Positions 27,143 to 35,293 of a stretch of 64,000 nt of DNA are shown here, piece by piece. Source of the stretch: Ensifer sp. IC3342 (lineage in GTDB: Bacteria > Pseudomonadota > Alphaproteobacteria > Rhizobiales > Rhizobiaceae); NCBI RefSeq assembly GCF_020193655.1, contig NZ_JADYVE010000006.1, positions 348,017 through 412,016 on the forward strand, written 5' to 3'. Made by a program: the position numbers and the translations under genes. Below the pieces are notes generated by a model. That model did no database searches. It worked only from the letters and a program-made list of their open reading frames with translations, and was not told the origin of the DNA. Positions within the stretch are counted from its first letter, which is position 1. Every line of letters begins with the position of its first letter.

Positions 27143-28033
27143 TTATCCCGCTAACACCATCTCACGAATATCCGCAGGCGTCTTTCCAGCGGCGCGGAAA
27201 GCCGCGATACCCGTGTCCTTGTTGCTCTTCGACAGCTTCTTGCCATCCGGTCCGAGGATTAGGCGGTGATGGTGGTAGATCGGTTCCGGCAGGTCGAGAA
27301 GCCGCTGGAGCAAGCGATGTACCGAAGTCGCATGGTAGAGATCGCGCCCGCGCACGACATGGGTGACGCCCTGCAGCGCATCGTCGACGACCACCGAGAG
27401 GTGGTAGCTCGATGGCGCGTCCGAACGCGAAAGAATCACATCGCCCCAGCTTGCGGGATCGGCCGGGATCTGCCCCGTTTCCCCGGCGGGACCCGCGCCG
27501 GTCTCCTGCCACGTCAAAAGGCCGGGAACGAGATTGATCGCTTTTTCGACGTCGAGGCGCCAGGCGTAGGGCCGATCGCCGGCGACAAGTGCGGCTTGCT
27601 CGCCGGGTGATAGTTCGCGCTCGCGGCCCGGATAAAGCGGCGTTCCGTCCGGATCGCGCGGCCAGACCGACCCTTCGGCTTCCGCTGCGGCGACCGCCGC
27701 CCTGATCTCCCCGCGGGTCATGATGGATGGATAGACGATGCCCATCGCCCGCAGACGCTGAAGCATCTCGGCATAAAGGTCGAGGTGTTCGGACTGGCGG
27801 CGCACCGGGTGCTCCCACCTGAGACCCAGCCAGCCGAGATCGTCGAAAATCGCCTGTTCGAGCTCCGGGCGGCAACGCGCGCGGTCGATATCCTCTATGC
27901 GCAGCAGAAAGCGCCCGTTGGTGGCGGTCGCCATGTCGTAATTGAGGATCGCGGACAGGGCATGCCCGAGGTGCAGCAGGCCGTTCGGGCTCGGTGCGAA
28001 ACGAAAAACGGGTTGCTCTGGCAAAATGGTCAT
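27143..28033 (-). CDS. gluQ: Glutamyl-Q tRNA(Asp) synthetase
   Basis: A 296-residue truncated GluRS-like enzyme that attaches glutamate to queuosine in tRNA-Asp. The HIGH-type box is APSPNGLLHLGHA at about residues 16-28 and the KMSKS-type box is KKLSKSN near residue 262. No anticodon-binding domain is present. The zinc-binding cysteines usual around the middle of GluQRS are missing here (IVYPSIMTRGE). The ATG at 28033 is preferred because AAAGGGA precedes it. A RIME copy lies 43 bp upstream. Confidence 0.87.
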   Translation of the reverse strand: MTILPEQPVFRFAPSPNGLLHLGHALSAILNYDMATATNGRFLLRIEDIDRARCRPELEQAIFDDLGWLGLRWEHPVRRQSEHLDLYAEMLQRLRAMGIVYPSIMTRGEIRAAVAAAEAEGSVWPRDPDGTPLYPGRERELSPGEQAALVAGDRPYAWRLDVEKAINLVPGLLTWQETGAGPAGETGQIPADPASWGDVILSRSDAPSSYHLSVVVDDALQGVTHVVRGRDLYHATSVHRLLQRLLDLPEPIYHHHRLILGPDGKKLSKSNKDTGIAAFRAAGKTPADIREMVLAG

Positions 28034-28075
28034 CGTTCCCTTTGGCATGGAAGCGCATACAGGTCATCCGCTTTC

Positions 28076-28180
28076 TACAGCGACGTGCGTCTTTTCAAAC
28101 GCACAAAGGACTCTGTAGCACTTTGAATTGCTGGATGTTTTTGTCCCTGAATCGGTTACGATTTAGCGAAACATGCAGTG
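28076..28180. repeat. RIME-type palindromic element (full copy)
   Basis: TACAGCGACGTGCGTCTTTT...CTCTGTAG followed by GCACTTTGAATTGC and the second arm ending in ACATGCAG. It separates the divergent gluQ and alkA genes and ends just before the GGAGGG ribosome-binding site of alkA, so it lies in that gene's leader. Confidence 0.85.
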
Positions 28181-28188
28181 GAGGGCGC

Positions 28189-28836
28189 ATGCGGATCATA
28201 CGGACGCACGAGGATATCAAGGCCGGGCTTGCCGGTCTGGTGATGCTCGACGCCCGTCTCGAGCACGTGATCGCCAAGGCGGGGCCGGTGCCACTCAGGC
28301 GAACGGATCCCGGGTACCGCGGTCTTGCCAACATCATCGTTTCGCAAATGGTCTCGAAGGCAAGCGCCGCCGCGATCTGGCGGCGGATGGAGGCCTCGCT
28401 CGGCGAGATCAGTCCGGCCGCAGTCCTTTCGCTCGGCGACGAAGATTGCCGGCAGTTCGGTCTTTCCCGCGCCAAGGCCGACACGTTGCGGCGCGTCGCG
28501 GCCGCCGCGGCCGCCGGTGAGATCGATCTCGATGCCATCTGCAACGCCGAGGTCGCTGTGGCGATCCACGAATTGACGGCAATCAAGGGGGTCGGTCGCT
28601 GGACGGCGGAAGTCTACCTGCTTTTCTGCGCCGGGCATCCGGACGTCTTTCCGTCCGGCGACGTTGCGCTCCAGAACGCCATCGGCCATGCGCTCGCGTT
28701 CGATCTGCGCCCGACGGCAAGTGAAATTGATTCGCTCGCGACCTCCTGGTCACCATGGCGCAGCGTCGCTGCACGGCTGTTCTGGGCCTATTATGCGCAG
28801 GAAATGCGGCGTGACGCGCTGCCGGTGACGCCTTGA
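28189..28836 (+). CDS. alkA: DNA-3-methyladenine glycosylase II
   Basis: A 215-residue helix-hairpin-helix base-excision glycosylase that removes alkylated purines. The HhH motif is ELTAIKGVGRWTAEVYLL near residues 127-144, followed by the catalytic aspartate in DVFPSGDVALQ. It lacks the N-terminal beta domain of E. coli AlkA, as do many short bacterial members. The ATG at 28189 has GGAGGG before it. The ribosome-binding site directly abuts the end of a RIME copy. Confidence 0.87.
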   Translation: MRIIRTHEDIKAGLAGLVMLDARLEHVIAKAGPVPLRRTDPGYRGLANIIVSQMVSKASAAAIWRRMEASLGEISPAAVLSLGDEDCRQFGLSRAKADTLRRVAAAAAAGEIDLDAICNAEVAVAIHELTAIKGVGRWTAEVYLLFCAGHPDVFPSGDVALQNAIGHALAFDLRPTASEIDSLATSWSPWRSVAARLFWAYYAQEMRRDALPVTP

Positions 28837-28942
28837 AGAAAAAAGCGAATCCTTCACGCCGTTTTTCTTTGTGGCTTCACAATCCTGTCGCAACACGACT
28901 AATATAGAAGGTGCAGATGCCGAATCGATCAGGAGAATACGC

Positions 28943-29500
28943 TTGACGATTGCAGTCTCACCGCAGGCCCTGCCGGCGCTCGTCTTGAACGCCGACTACC
29001 GGCCGCTGAGTTACTACCCCTTGTCGCTCTGGTCCTGGCAGGACGCGATCAAGGCCGTCTTCCTTGACCGCGTCACGATCCTCGCCGAATACGAACATTC
29101 AGTCTCGTCGCCCAGCTTTTCGATGCGGCTGCCGAGCGTCGTTTGTCTCAAGAGTTATGTGCAGCCGTCGCGCCATCCGGCCTTCACCCGGTTCAACGTC
29201 TTCCTCCGCGACAAGTTCGAGTGCCAGTATTGCGGATCGCCTGACGATTTGACCTTCGACCATGTGGTGCCGCGCGCTCATGGCGGCCAGACGACCTGGG
29301 AAAATGTCGTGGCGGCCTGTTCGCCCTGCAATCTGCGCAAGGGCAGCAAGCTGCCGAAGCAGGCCAACATGTTCCCGCATCAGAGGCCGTACCAACCGAC
29401 GGTGCAGGATCTGCACAACAACGGCCGGCTCTTCCCGCCGAACCATCTGCACGAAAGCTGGATGGACTATCTCTACTGGGATGTCGAACTGCAGCCGTAA
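28943..29500 (+). CDS. HNH endonuclease (TTG start)
   Basis: A 185-residue HNH nuclease conserved in alphaproteobacteria. The zinc-binding CQYCG and CSPCN pairs flank DHVVPRAHGG, the HNH core, near residues 93-127. The N-terminal half (ALPALVLNADYRPLSYYPLSLW) is a separate conserved segment. Its role may be in DNA repair or uptake but is not established. The TTG at 28943 with AGGAG eight bases upstream is the best start; the only longer start is a GTG at 28871 with an unlikely leader. Confidence 0.86.
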   Translation: MTIAVSPQALPALVLNADYRPLSYYPLSLWSWQDAIKAVFLDRVTILAEYEHSVSSPSFSMRLPSVVCLKSYVQPSRHPAFTRFNVFLRDKFECQYCGSPDDLTFDHVVPRAHGGQTTWENVVAACSPCNLRKGSKLPKQANMFPHQRPYQPTVQDLHNNGRLFPPNHLHESWMDYLYWDVELQP

Positions 29501-29510
29501 CGGTCAAGCC

Positions 29511-29621
29511 TACAGCGCCGCGCGTCTTATCAGATCAGATGCGCAAAGCACGCTGTAGCACTTTGAAACGCCGCATGTTTTTTTTCTTAAGTCGGCTACG
29601 ATTTAAGGAAACATGCAGTAG
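29511..29621. repeat. RIME-type palindromic element (full copy, 5-bp duplication)
   Basis: Full copy between the convergent HNH and dsbB genes. The loop of the first arm contains CAGATCAGAT, a duplicated CAGAT not present in the other copies. The second arm ends in AAACATGCAGTAG, 6 bp from the dsbB stop. Confidence 0.85.
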
Positions 29622-29627
29622 GCGTCA

Positions 29628-30137
29628 TCAAGCCTTGGCGGCAGCGCGCAACGCGATTGCGGCCAGGATAAGGCTCGCGATCACGTTCCAGCCCGCGAAG
29701 GAGAGGCCGAGCACGCGCAGTGCCGCATCCGTGCAGGAGGGGGCGTGTTTCGCGTCGAGATCGCTGAGCAGATCCCCGACATCGGACGAGATCCCTTGGG
29801 CGGCTGTCGCGCAGGTCGACGGTCCCTCCCAGAAATGCCATTCGACGCCCGAGTGATAGACGCCCATGCCGGCGCCGACGAGCATCAGGACGCCAACGAG
29901 CAGAAGCAGCGTTCGCGTGGTCCATGCCGGCAACTTGAGAGCGCTCGAAACGATCGCCAGAAGGCCGAGCGGAATGCCGTAGTAATAGGGGTTGCGCTGC
30001 AGCAGGCAAAGCGCACAGGGGATATAGCCGCCGATATGCTCGAAGCCGAGCGCGCCGCCGACAGTTGCCGCCATGCCGAGCGTGACGAAAACGGCGCCAA
30101 CAAGGTGCTGGCGTTGAGCGACTGAAGCTGCAGTCAT
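29628..30137 (-). CDS. dsbB: DsbB-type disulfide oxidoreductase
   Basis: A 169-residue inner-membrane protein with four helices that re-oxidises the periplasmic oxidase DsbA and passes electrons to quinones. The first periplasmic Cys pair is in YIPCALCLLQRNPYYYG. The second pair is spread as STCATA and APSC in the longer second loop. The ATG at 30137 has GAGG upstream; the frame open to 30191 is a non-conserved extension. It converges on the HNH gene across a RIME copy. Confidence 0.85.
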   Translation of the reverse strand: MTAASVAQRQHLVGAVFVTLGMAATVGGALGFEHIGGYIPCALCLLQRNPYYYGIPLGLLAIVSSALKLPAWTTRTLLLLVGVLMLVGAGMGVYHSGVEWHFWEGPSTCATAAQGISSDVGDLLSDLDAKHAPSCTDAALRVLGLSFAGWNVIASLILAAIALRAAAKA

Positions 30138-30295
30138 GAATACCTCGCGGTCGAGCGACAGGATGGTCGGCTTCGACCGCCGGCCATGCAATTACGACGC
30201 CTTCTTAGGAAGGATCAACGGCGCTGTAAATTGCCCGCAAGACACACAGTTTGCACGCTTTTGTGATCGCCAGGCGGCGAAATGCATTTTCGCGG

Positions 30296-30323
30296 TTGAC
30301 CGGCGCGAAATCGATCGTGTAAA
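30296..30323 (+). promoter_or_regulatory. Candidate tRNA-Leu promoter
   Basis: TTGACC at 30296-30301 and TGTAAA at 30318-30323 with a 16-bp spacer, 28 bp before the tRNA. It is the only sigma-70-like pair seen in the 213-bp space upstream. Confidence 0.4.
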
Positions 30324-30350
30324 TCGCAATCCGCTGACATCACAGCCTAG

Positions 30351-30435
30351 GCCCCATTGGCGGAATTGGTAGACGCGCTCGACTCAAAATCGAGTTCCGA
30401 AAGGAGTGCTGGTTCGACTCCGGCATGGGGCACCA
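30351..30435 (+). tRNA. tRNA-Leu (anticodon CAA)
   Basis: A class II tRNA of 85 nt with encoded CCA. The acceptor stem GCCCCAT pairs with ATGGGGC. The D-loop has GGAATTGGTAGAC. The anticodon stem CTCGA/TCGAG encloses CTCAAAA, giving anticodon CAA. A long variable arm and the T-arm GGTTCGACTCC are present. It reads UUG codons. Its 3' end borders the LysR-RidA islet. Confidence 0.95.
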
Positions 30436-30458
30436 ACCTTCAAGAACAGTTCGTCCAA

Positions 30459-31355
30459 CTATTTCTTGGGCAAACCCTCCATGGTGGCGCGCAGGGGCAA
30501 AAGTGCGCTGACACAGTGATCGATGAACTGCCGTACTCTTTTTGCCCTTTTCAGTTCTGGATGCGTCAATATCCACAATGCGCTTGCCAAGGAACCGACC
30601 GGCGGCGTGAGGCGTTCCAACTCCGGAGTGTTGTCGCCAAGGTAACAAGGCAAATACGCTGCCCCAATTCCCGCGCAAACCGCAGCGAAAACTGCTTCCG
30701 TTGAATTCGCTCTAAAGACAATCTGGTGCGATGCGACCTTGGTGGCCAAGTACCGTGCCGCAGCCAAGTCACTTAGCTCACCTCCAAAACTGACCCATCG
30801 CCCCCCGAAATGATCTTCCGCGGGGGACGACCCTGAGGCGCATCTGTACGGTGCCCATCCGATGGTTGCCAGTCGTCTACCGACCAAATTCTCAGGTGGC
30901 CGGTTTGTGGCTCTTATGGCCACGTCGCAATCTCTTTGCGACAGATTCAATGAAGGGTTGCCCGTCACCACCTCCAGCGACATTCCGGTGAACTCGGATT
31001 GAAAGGACGCAAAAATGCCGGCTAAAAAGCGCGACATGATGGTGTCGTTTGTGGCAATCCGAATATGACCAATCGGGCTCTGGTCGCTTCCCGCGATCTT
31101 TAGCGCGGTGGCTTGGACGTCTCGCTGCATTCGAATCGACAGTGCGTATATCTCGGCACCTTCCTGGGTGAGCTCGTAACCCTTTCGATGCCTTTCAAAA
31201 AGCTTCACGCCGAGCGAGGCCTCGAGACGTGCGATGCGACGAAATCCCGTGGAATTGTCAATGCCGAGCGTATTTGCGCCTCTCGCTACACTTCCGCCTT
31301 CCGCGACCGCCTTCAGCAGCCTTAGGTCATCCCAAGAAAGATGATCGTCCTGCAT
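30459..31355 (-). CDS. LysR-family transcriptional regulator
   Basis: A 298-residue LTTR. The N-terminal winged helix (LRLLKAVAEGGSVARGANTLG, then STGFRRIARLEASLGVKLFERH) is followed by a linker helix and a periplasmic-binding-like effector domain. The second half lacks family features that reveal the ligand. It ends 24 bp after the tRNA-Leu gene. Codon use is less GC-biased than the flanking core genes. The RidA gene lies upstream in the same direction and is the most likely partner. Confidence 0.87.
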   Translation of the reverse strand: MQDDHLSWDDLRLLKAVAEGGSVARGANTLGIDNSTGFRRIARLEASLGVKLFERHRKGYELTQEGAEIYALSIRMQRDVQATALKIAGSDQSPIGHIRIATNDTIMSRFLAGIFASFQSEFTGMSLEVVTGNPSLNLSQRDCDVAIRATNRPPENLVGRRLATIGWAPYRCASGSSPAEDHFGGRWVSFGGELSDLAAARYLATKVASHQIVFRANSTEAVFAAVCAGIGAAYLPCYLGDNTPELERLTPPVGSLASALWILTHPELKRAKRVRQFIDHCVSALLPLRATMEGLPKK

Positions 31356-31615
31356 CGATTTCTCATGCGTTTACACAATTTGTACATTGTTCGCCGCGAC
31401 GGGTCTCGGATGCAAGGCTGTTGCTGTTCGTTGTGAATATCGTCTTCCCGGCGGTGCCTTGTCAGAGCCATCACGAAAAGGAATCTTGGCTCAAATCTCA
31501 GAAGCTGATCGCCGCAGAGCAGCGGATCCTTATCCTCGGAGAGGCGGGCGTGATCATCCTGCACGCAAGCTTCTCATACGGCTCACGCGCGCTGCCTACC
31601 ACGCGCCGTCGGCCG
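31356..31615. other. Gap between lysR and ridA-like genes, no gene seen
   Basis: About 260 bp of less GC-rich sequence. No reading frame with family character is seen in it. It may hold the lysR promoter and decayed sequence. Confidence 0.4.
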
Positions 31616-32164
31616 CTAAGCGACAGCAACCATGCTTATTTCGATCAACTGGCTTGGAAACGCCAAGCGAGGAGTAACGAGAATGGTGCTGGCGACAGCG
31701 GGCTTTTGAGAGCCAAATGCTTTTTTTCGCACCGGACCAGCCACCTTGAAGGCGGCATCCATGTCCAATACGTAAATAACTTCCTGCACAACACTGTCCA
31801 TCGTCAACCCATACTGCGCCAGCAACTTCGCGCAGTTGGTATAGGTCTGCTCCATCTGGGCTCCCATATTCGAGAAGTCCGTAACCTTTCCGTTCGGGTC
31901 GATGGGCGCCGGGGCGACTATTTCGCCGCTGTCGTTGTGGCTCAGTTGGCCGGAGAGGTGGATGATATCACCGACCCTCACGGATTGAGCATAGCCATAT
32001 TCGTCCTCCCACGGCATGCCCAAGCCTTTTACGGATCGTTGCCCGTTACTATCCCCGGCGCGGCTGGGTGCAGCGGATGTGGTCACGGCCGCTGCTGCCA
32101 GCCCGGAAAGCGCAATGAGACGGCGGCGAGTGTGGTCAAAGGCCGGAGTATTTGGACTGCTCAT
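31616..32164 (-). CDS. Tat-exported RidA/YjgF-like protein
   Basis: A 182-residue protein. The N-terminus has a twin-arginine signal (HTRRRLIALSGLAAAA) with likely cleavage near SRAG, so export to the periplasm is expected. The rest is a RidA/YjgF fold (YAQSVRVGDIIHLSGQLSHN, then MEQTYTNCAKLLAQYGLTMDSVV). The arginine of the usual PARST active-site motif is replaced (AVAST), so classic enamine deamination is doubtful. It lies in the same direction as lysR in an accessory-looking islet. Confidence 0.82.
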   Translation of the reverse strand: MSSPNTPAFDHTRRRLIALSGLAAAAVTTSAAPSRAGDSNGQRSVKGLGMPWEDEYGYAQSVRVGDIIHLSGQLSHNDSGEIVAPAPIDPNGKVTDFSNMGAQMEQTYTNCAKLLAQYGLTMDSVVQEVIYVLDMDAAFKVAGPVRKKAFGSQKPAVASTILVTPRLAFPSQLIEISMVAVA

Positions 32165-32369
32165 TGTGTTGTGTTCCCTTAGTTAGTGATCGCGAGATGG
32201 CGCATCTTGGCACCGCGGCTCGGTCACTCAAGGCTCATCCGCGCAAGTCTGATCTTGCAAAATCGCTATCAAGGAGCAGCGCGAGTTTTGTTGCGCCTCT
32301 TGAGCGCCCGTTGAACTCGCCCAACCAGAAATGTTAGCTGAATTACAACAATTCTATCACGGCAAGGCC
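32165..32369. other. Right edge of the islet, no gene seen
   Basis: About 200 bp between the ridA-like start and the acyl-CoA synthetase start. No repeat of the tRNA-Leu 3' end was found here, and no promoter is clear. Confidence 0.35.
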
Positions 32370-34007
32370 ATGCTCCCGAAAATCGAAATCTACGACGAAC
32401 TTTACCGCGATTTCCGCTGGCTGATTCCGGAGAAGTTCAACATCGGCGTTGCGGTCAGCGATGCCTGGGCGGGGCGGGAGCCGGAGCGTGTCTGCCTTCA
32501 GCATTTCGGGCCTGATGGCGCGCATCTGTCTCTGACCTATGGCGCGTTTTCGGCGCGCTCGTCCGCCTTTGCCGCCGGATTGGCCGATTATGGCGTCAAG
32601 CGCGGTGATCGTGTCGCGATCTTCCTGCCGCAGGGTTTCGAGGCGGCAATCGCGCATGCTGCGATCTATAAGCTCGGTGCGATTGCCTTGCCGCTCGCCT
32701 TGCTGTTCGGCGTCGACGCTCTCGAATATCGCCTGCTGGATGCAGGAGCAACGGCGATCGTCACCAATCGGTTTGGTTACGAGCGGCTCGCGTCGATCCG
32801 GGAGAAGCTCCCGGACCTCGGTCTCGTCGTGCTGGCGGAAGATGAGGACGAACCAGGCACAGTTCGTTTCGACCGGCTCGCAAACAGTGGGCGGCGTTTT
32901 GCTGCCGCCGATACGACACCGGATGATCCGGCGTTGATGATCTACACCTCCGGGACGACCGGACCACCGAAGGGGGCGCTGCATGGCCATCGCGTCCTGC
33001 TCGGCCATCTGCCAGGCTTCCAGTTCCATCATCATTTCCTGCCGCAACCGGGCGACCGGATGTGGACCCCTGCCGACTGGGCCTGGGCCGGGGGGCTCCT
33101 GAACGCGCTGCTGCCGTCGCTGCTGCTGGGTGTGCCGGTGGTTTCGTCGCCGGCCCAGAAATTCGACCCGCACATGGCCTTCCGGATCATGGAAGAGATG
33201 GACGTGCGTAACGCCTTCATCCCGCCGACGGCGCTTCGGCTCCTGAAGGCCGTCGATCGGCCGCGTGACCGTTACGCCCTCAAGCTGCGCACGATCGGGT
33301 CCGCTGGCGAGGCGCTCGGGCGGGAGACCTTCGAATGGGCAAAGGCAGCGCTCGGGATCGATGTCAGCGAGTTCTACGGCCAGACGGAATGCAACATCGT
33401 CATCTCCTCGGCCGCAGATCTCGGTGTCTTGAAGCCCGGCTCCATGGGCAAGGCGGCGCCCGGTCACCGTGTGGCGATCATTGACGGCGAGGGGAGGGTC
33501 CTGCCGCCGGGCACAGTCGGGCAGGTGGCTGTGCAGCGCCCGGACCCTGTGATGTTCCTCGGCTATTGGCGCAATCAGCGGGCGACGGAAACAAAGTTCG
33601 TCGGCGATTGGATGACGACCGGGGATCAGGGCGTGATGGACGCGGAGGGTTATTTCACTTTCTTCGGGCGCGACGACGATGTCATCACCTCGTCGGGTTA
33701 CCGCATCGGGCCCGGCGAGATCGAGGATTGCCTGGCCGGCCATCCGGACATTCAACTGGCGGCGGTTGTCGGCAAGCCCGATCCGCTCCGCACGGAGATC
33801 GTCAAGGCCTATGTGGTGCTGAAGCCTGGCGCGCCCGCGAATGAAGAGGCCGCGGCCGGAATCCGCGACTGGGTGAAGACCAGGCTCTCAATGCACGAAT
33901 ACCCGCGCGAGATAGAGTTCGTCGACAGCCTGCCGTTGACGACGTCAGGGAAAGTCATCCGCCGGCTCTTGCGCGAGCGGGCGGCTGCCGAAGCGCTTCG
34001 GGAGTAG
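32370..34007 (+). CDS. AMP-binding acyl-CoA synthetase
   Basis: A 545-residue ANL-superfamily enzyme that adenylates a carboxylic acid and forms its CoA thioester. The AMP-binding P-loop YTSGTTGPPKGALHGHR is near residues 190-206. EFYGQTECN, WMTTGDQG and GYRIGPGEIED follow, and the C-terminal catalytic lysine is in TTSGKVIRRLL. It is closest in layout to medium-chain or acetyl-CoA-synthetase-like members; the substrate is not fixed. The ATG at 32370 is preferred over 32331, which has no ribosome-binding site and lies in islet-edge sequence. Confidence 0.88.
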   Translation: MLPKIEIYDELYRDFRWLIPEKFNIGVAVSDAWAGREPERVCLQHFGPDGAHLSLTYGAFSARSSAFAAGLADYGVKRGDRVAIFLPQGFEAAIAHAAIYKLGAIALPLALLFGVDALEYRLLDAGATAIVTNRFGYERLASIREKLPDLGLVVLAEDEDEPGTVRFDRLANSGRRFAAADTTPDDPALMIYTSGTTGPPKGALHGHRVLLGHLPGFQFHHHFLPQPGDRMWTPADWAWAGGLLNALLPSLLLGVPVVSSPAQKFDPHMAFRIMEEMDVRNAFIPPTALRLLKAVDRPRDRYALKLRTIGSAGEALGRETFEWAKAALGIDVSEFYGQTECNIVISSAADLGVLKPGSMGKAAPGHRVAIIDGEGRVLPPGTVGQVAVQRPDPVMFLGYWRNQRATETKFVGDWMTTGDQGVMDAEGYFTFFGRDDDVITSSGYRIGPGEIEDCLAGHPDIQLAAVVGKPDPLRTEIVKAYVVLKPGAPANEEAAAGIRDWVKTRLSMHEYPREIEFVDSLPLTTSGKVIRRLLRERAAAEALRE

Positions 34008-34018
34008 TGGCGGCGAGG

Positions 34019-35293
34019 TCAGCGGCCGGCAAGCGCCCGTATCTTCTCGCGCAGCAGCCGTGCCATGTTACGGGTATTGCGATAGAGGTGAAGCTGCGCT
34101 GCCACCTGGCGGACATCGCGGTCACGGTTCTGCTGCAGGCCGATGACGAGCGTCCCCATCTCCTCGCGCTCCTGCCAGAAGCGGCTTATCACCGGGTGAT
34201 TGGGCACCGCGCAGGAATCGGAGCGGGCGATGTTGGCGTCGTCGAGGTGCCATTCTGTCAGCTCGGCGAGCAGCAGCTTGCCGGGAGAATATATTGCATA
34301 TCGCTCGTCATAGGCGGTCTTCCAGGTATAGGCATCACCGGCCATGAGCAGAACGATCATGGAGGCGATCGCCCTGCCGTCGAGATCGAGTGTGTGGATG
34401 CGGACGCTGTCCGTCTCGGCGAGATTGGTGATTGCCTCGCGGGCAAAGGCGGCGCGGAAGCGATCCGTGATCATGGCGCTGCGTTCGCGCCCCTTCCAGC
34501 CGGAAGACTCCAGCGCCAGGAATTCCTCCATGCGCAAGCGGATCTCCTCCGGCTGGCGCGCGACGTTGTAGATCAGCCGTCCCTGCTTTTCGAGGTTCTT
34601 CCACTGGCGCCGCAGTTCCTTGAAATGTCCCCGTTTGATTGCCTTGCGCAGATAGGTAGGACCGTCGAGCAGGCTTTCGAGCATCGGCCGTTCAAAGGTG
34701 TCGGTGACGGTGAGCGGCAGGTTTTCGCTGATCGCGACGGCGCGTGCGAGCTGTGCAAAGCGGCCCTTGAGCCTCACATCCGGCAGCACGAGCACTGGCG
34801 GCAGACCGGAAGAGGGGGCGGCCAGCGCTTCATAGAGATTGCTGATCGTTTCGGCCGCATCTTCTGCATCGAGCAGCGGCACGCCCAGCGGGCCGAACGG
34901 GTTGGACCAAGCGCGAATGATGGATGCACCGATCGCGAAGCCCGGCTTCTCGATCGAAAACGGCATGAGGAAGCGCATTCGGCTGCGGCGTTCGTCACTG
35001 TCCCGGATCACGGCGAGCCGGATGACACGGTCCTCGAGGCGCGGCATGGCCGGAGCGAGGAAGCGGCCAGCAAAGAATACGTTCGGTTCTATCGCGCGGT
35101 TGGAGAGGTAATCCAGCTCTCGCTGCAACTCGTAACCAGCCCTTGCGGAATAGATCGAAAGGCCGCGACCGGGCCGCCCCACGCTCACGGTCTGCTCGGG
35201 TTGCGAAGCGTCGAAGCCGGGTTGGGCCAATCCGCCGAGCACACGGCTCGCCCTGCCGTTCGTGTCTCCGGGAAAGGGTGTATTGCCGATCAT
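34019..35293 (-). CDS. CelD/FemAB-like GNAT acyltransferase
   Basis: A 424-residue protein with a C-terminal BioF2-like (Acetyltransf_6) GNAT domain at about residues 215-385 (LRKAIKRGHFKELRRQWKNL, FLALESSGWKGRERSAM, AYDERYAIYSPGKLLLAEL). Proteins of this type acylate polysaccharides or cell-wall precursors. The N-terminal 200 residues are a less clear domain. Its start overlaps the stop of the flippase gene by 4 bp (ATGA), so the two are coupled. It is convergent with the acyl-CoA synthetase, 11 bp away. Confidence 0.8.
   Translation of the reverse strand: MIGNTPFPGDTNGRASRVLGGLAQPGFDASQPEQTVSVGRPGRGLSIYSARAGYELQRELDYLSNRAIEPNVFFAGRFLAPAMPRLEDRVIRLAVIRDSDERRSRMRFLMPFSIEKPGFAIGASIIRAWSNPFGPLGVPLLDAEDAAETISNLYEALAAPSSGLPPVLVLPDVRLKGRFAQLARAVAISENLPLTVTDTFERPMLESLLDGPTYLRKAIKRGHFKELRRQWKNLEKQGRLIYNVARQPEEIRLRMEEFLALESSGWKGRERSAMITDRFRAAFAREAITNLAETDSVRIHTLDLDGRAIASMIVLLMAGDAYTWKTAYDERYAIYSPGKLLLAELTEWHLDDANIARSDSCAVPNHPVISRFWQEREEMGTLVIGLQQNRDRDVRQVAAQLHLYRNTRNMARLLREKIRALAGR

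Noticed and set aside
30436..32369. Integrative element with att sites at tRNA-Leu
   Set aside because: No integrase and no duplicate of the tRNA 3' end was found at the far edge, so only a composition-based islet is claimed.
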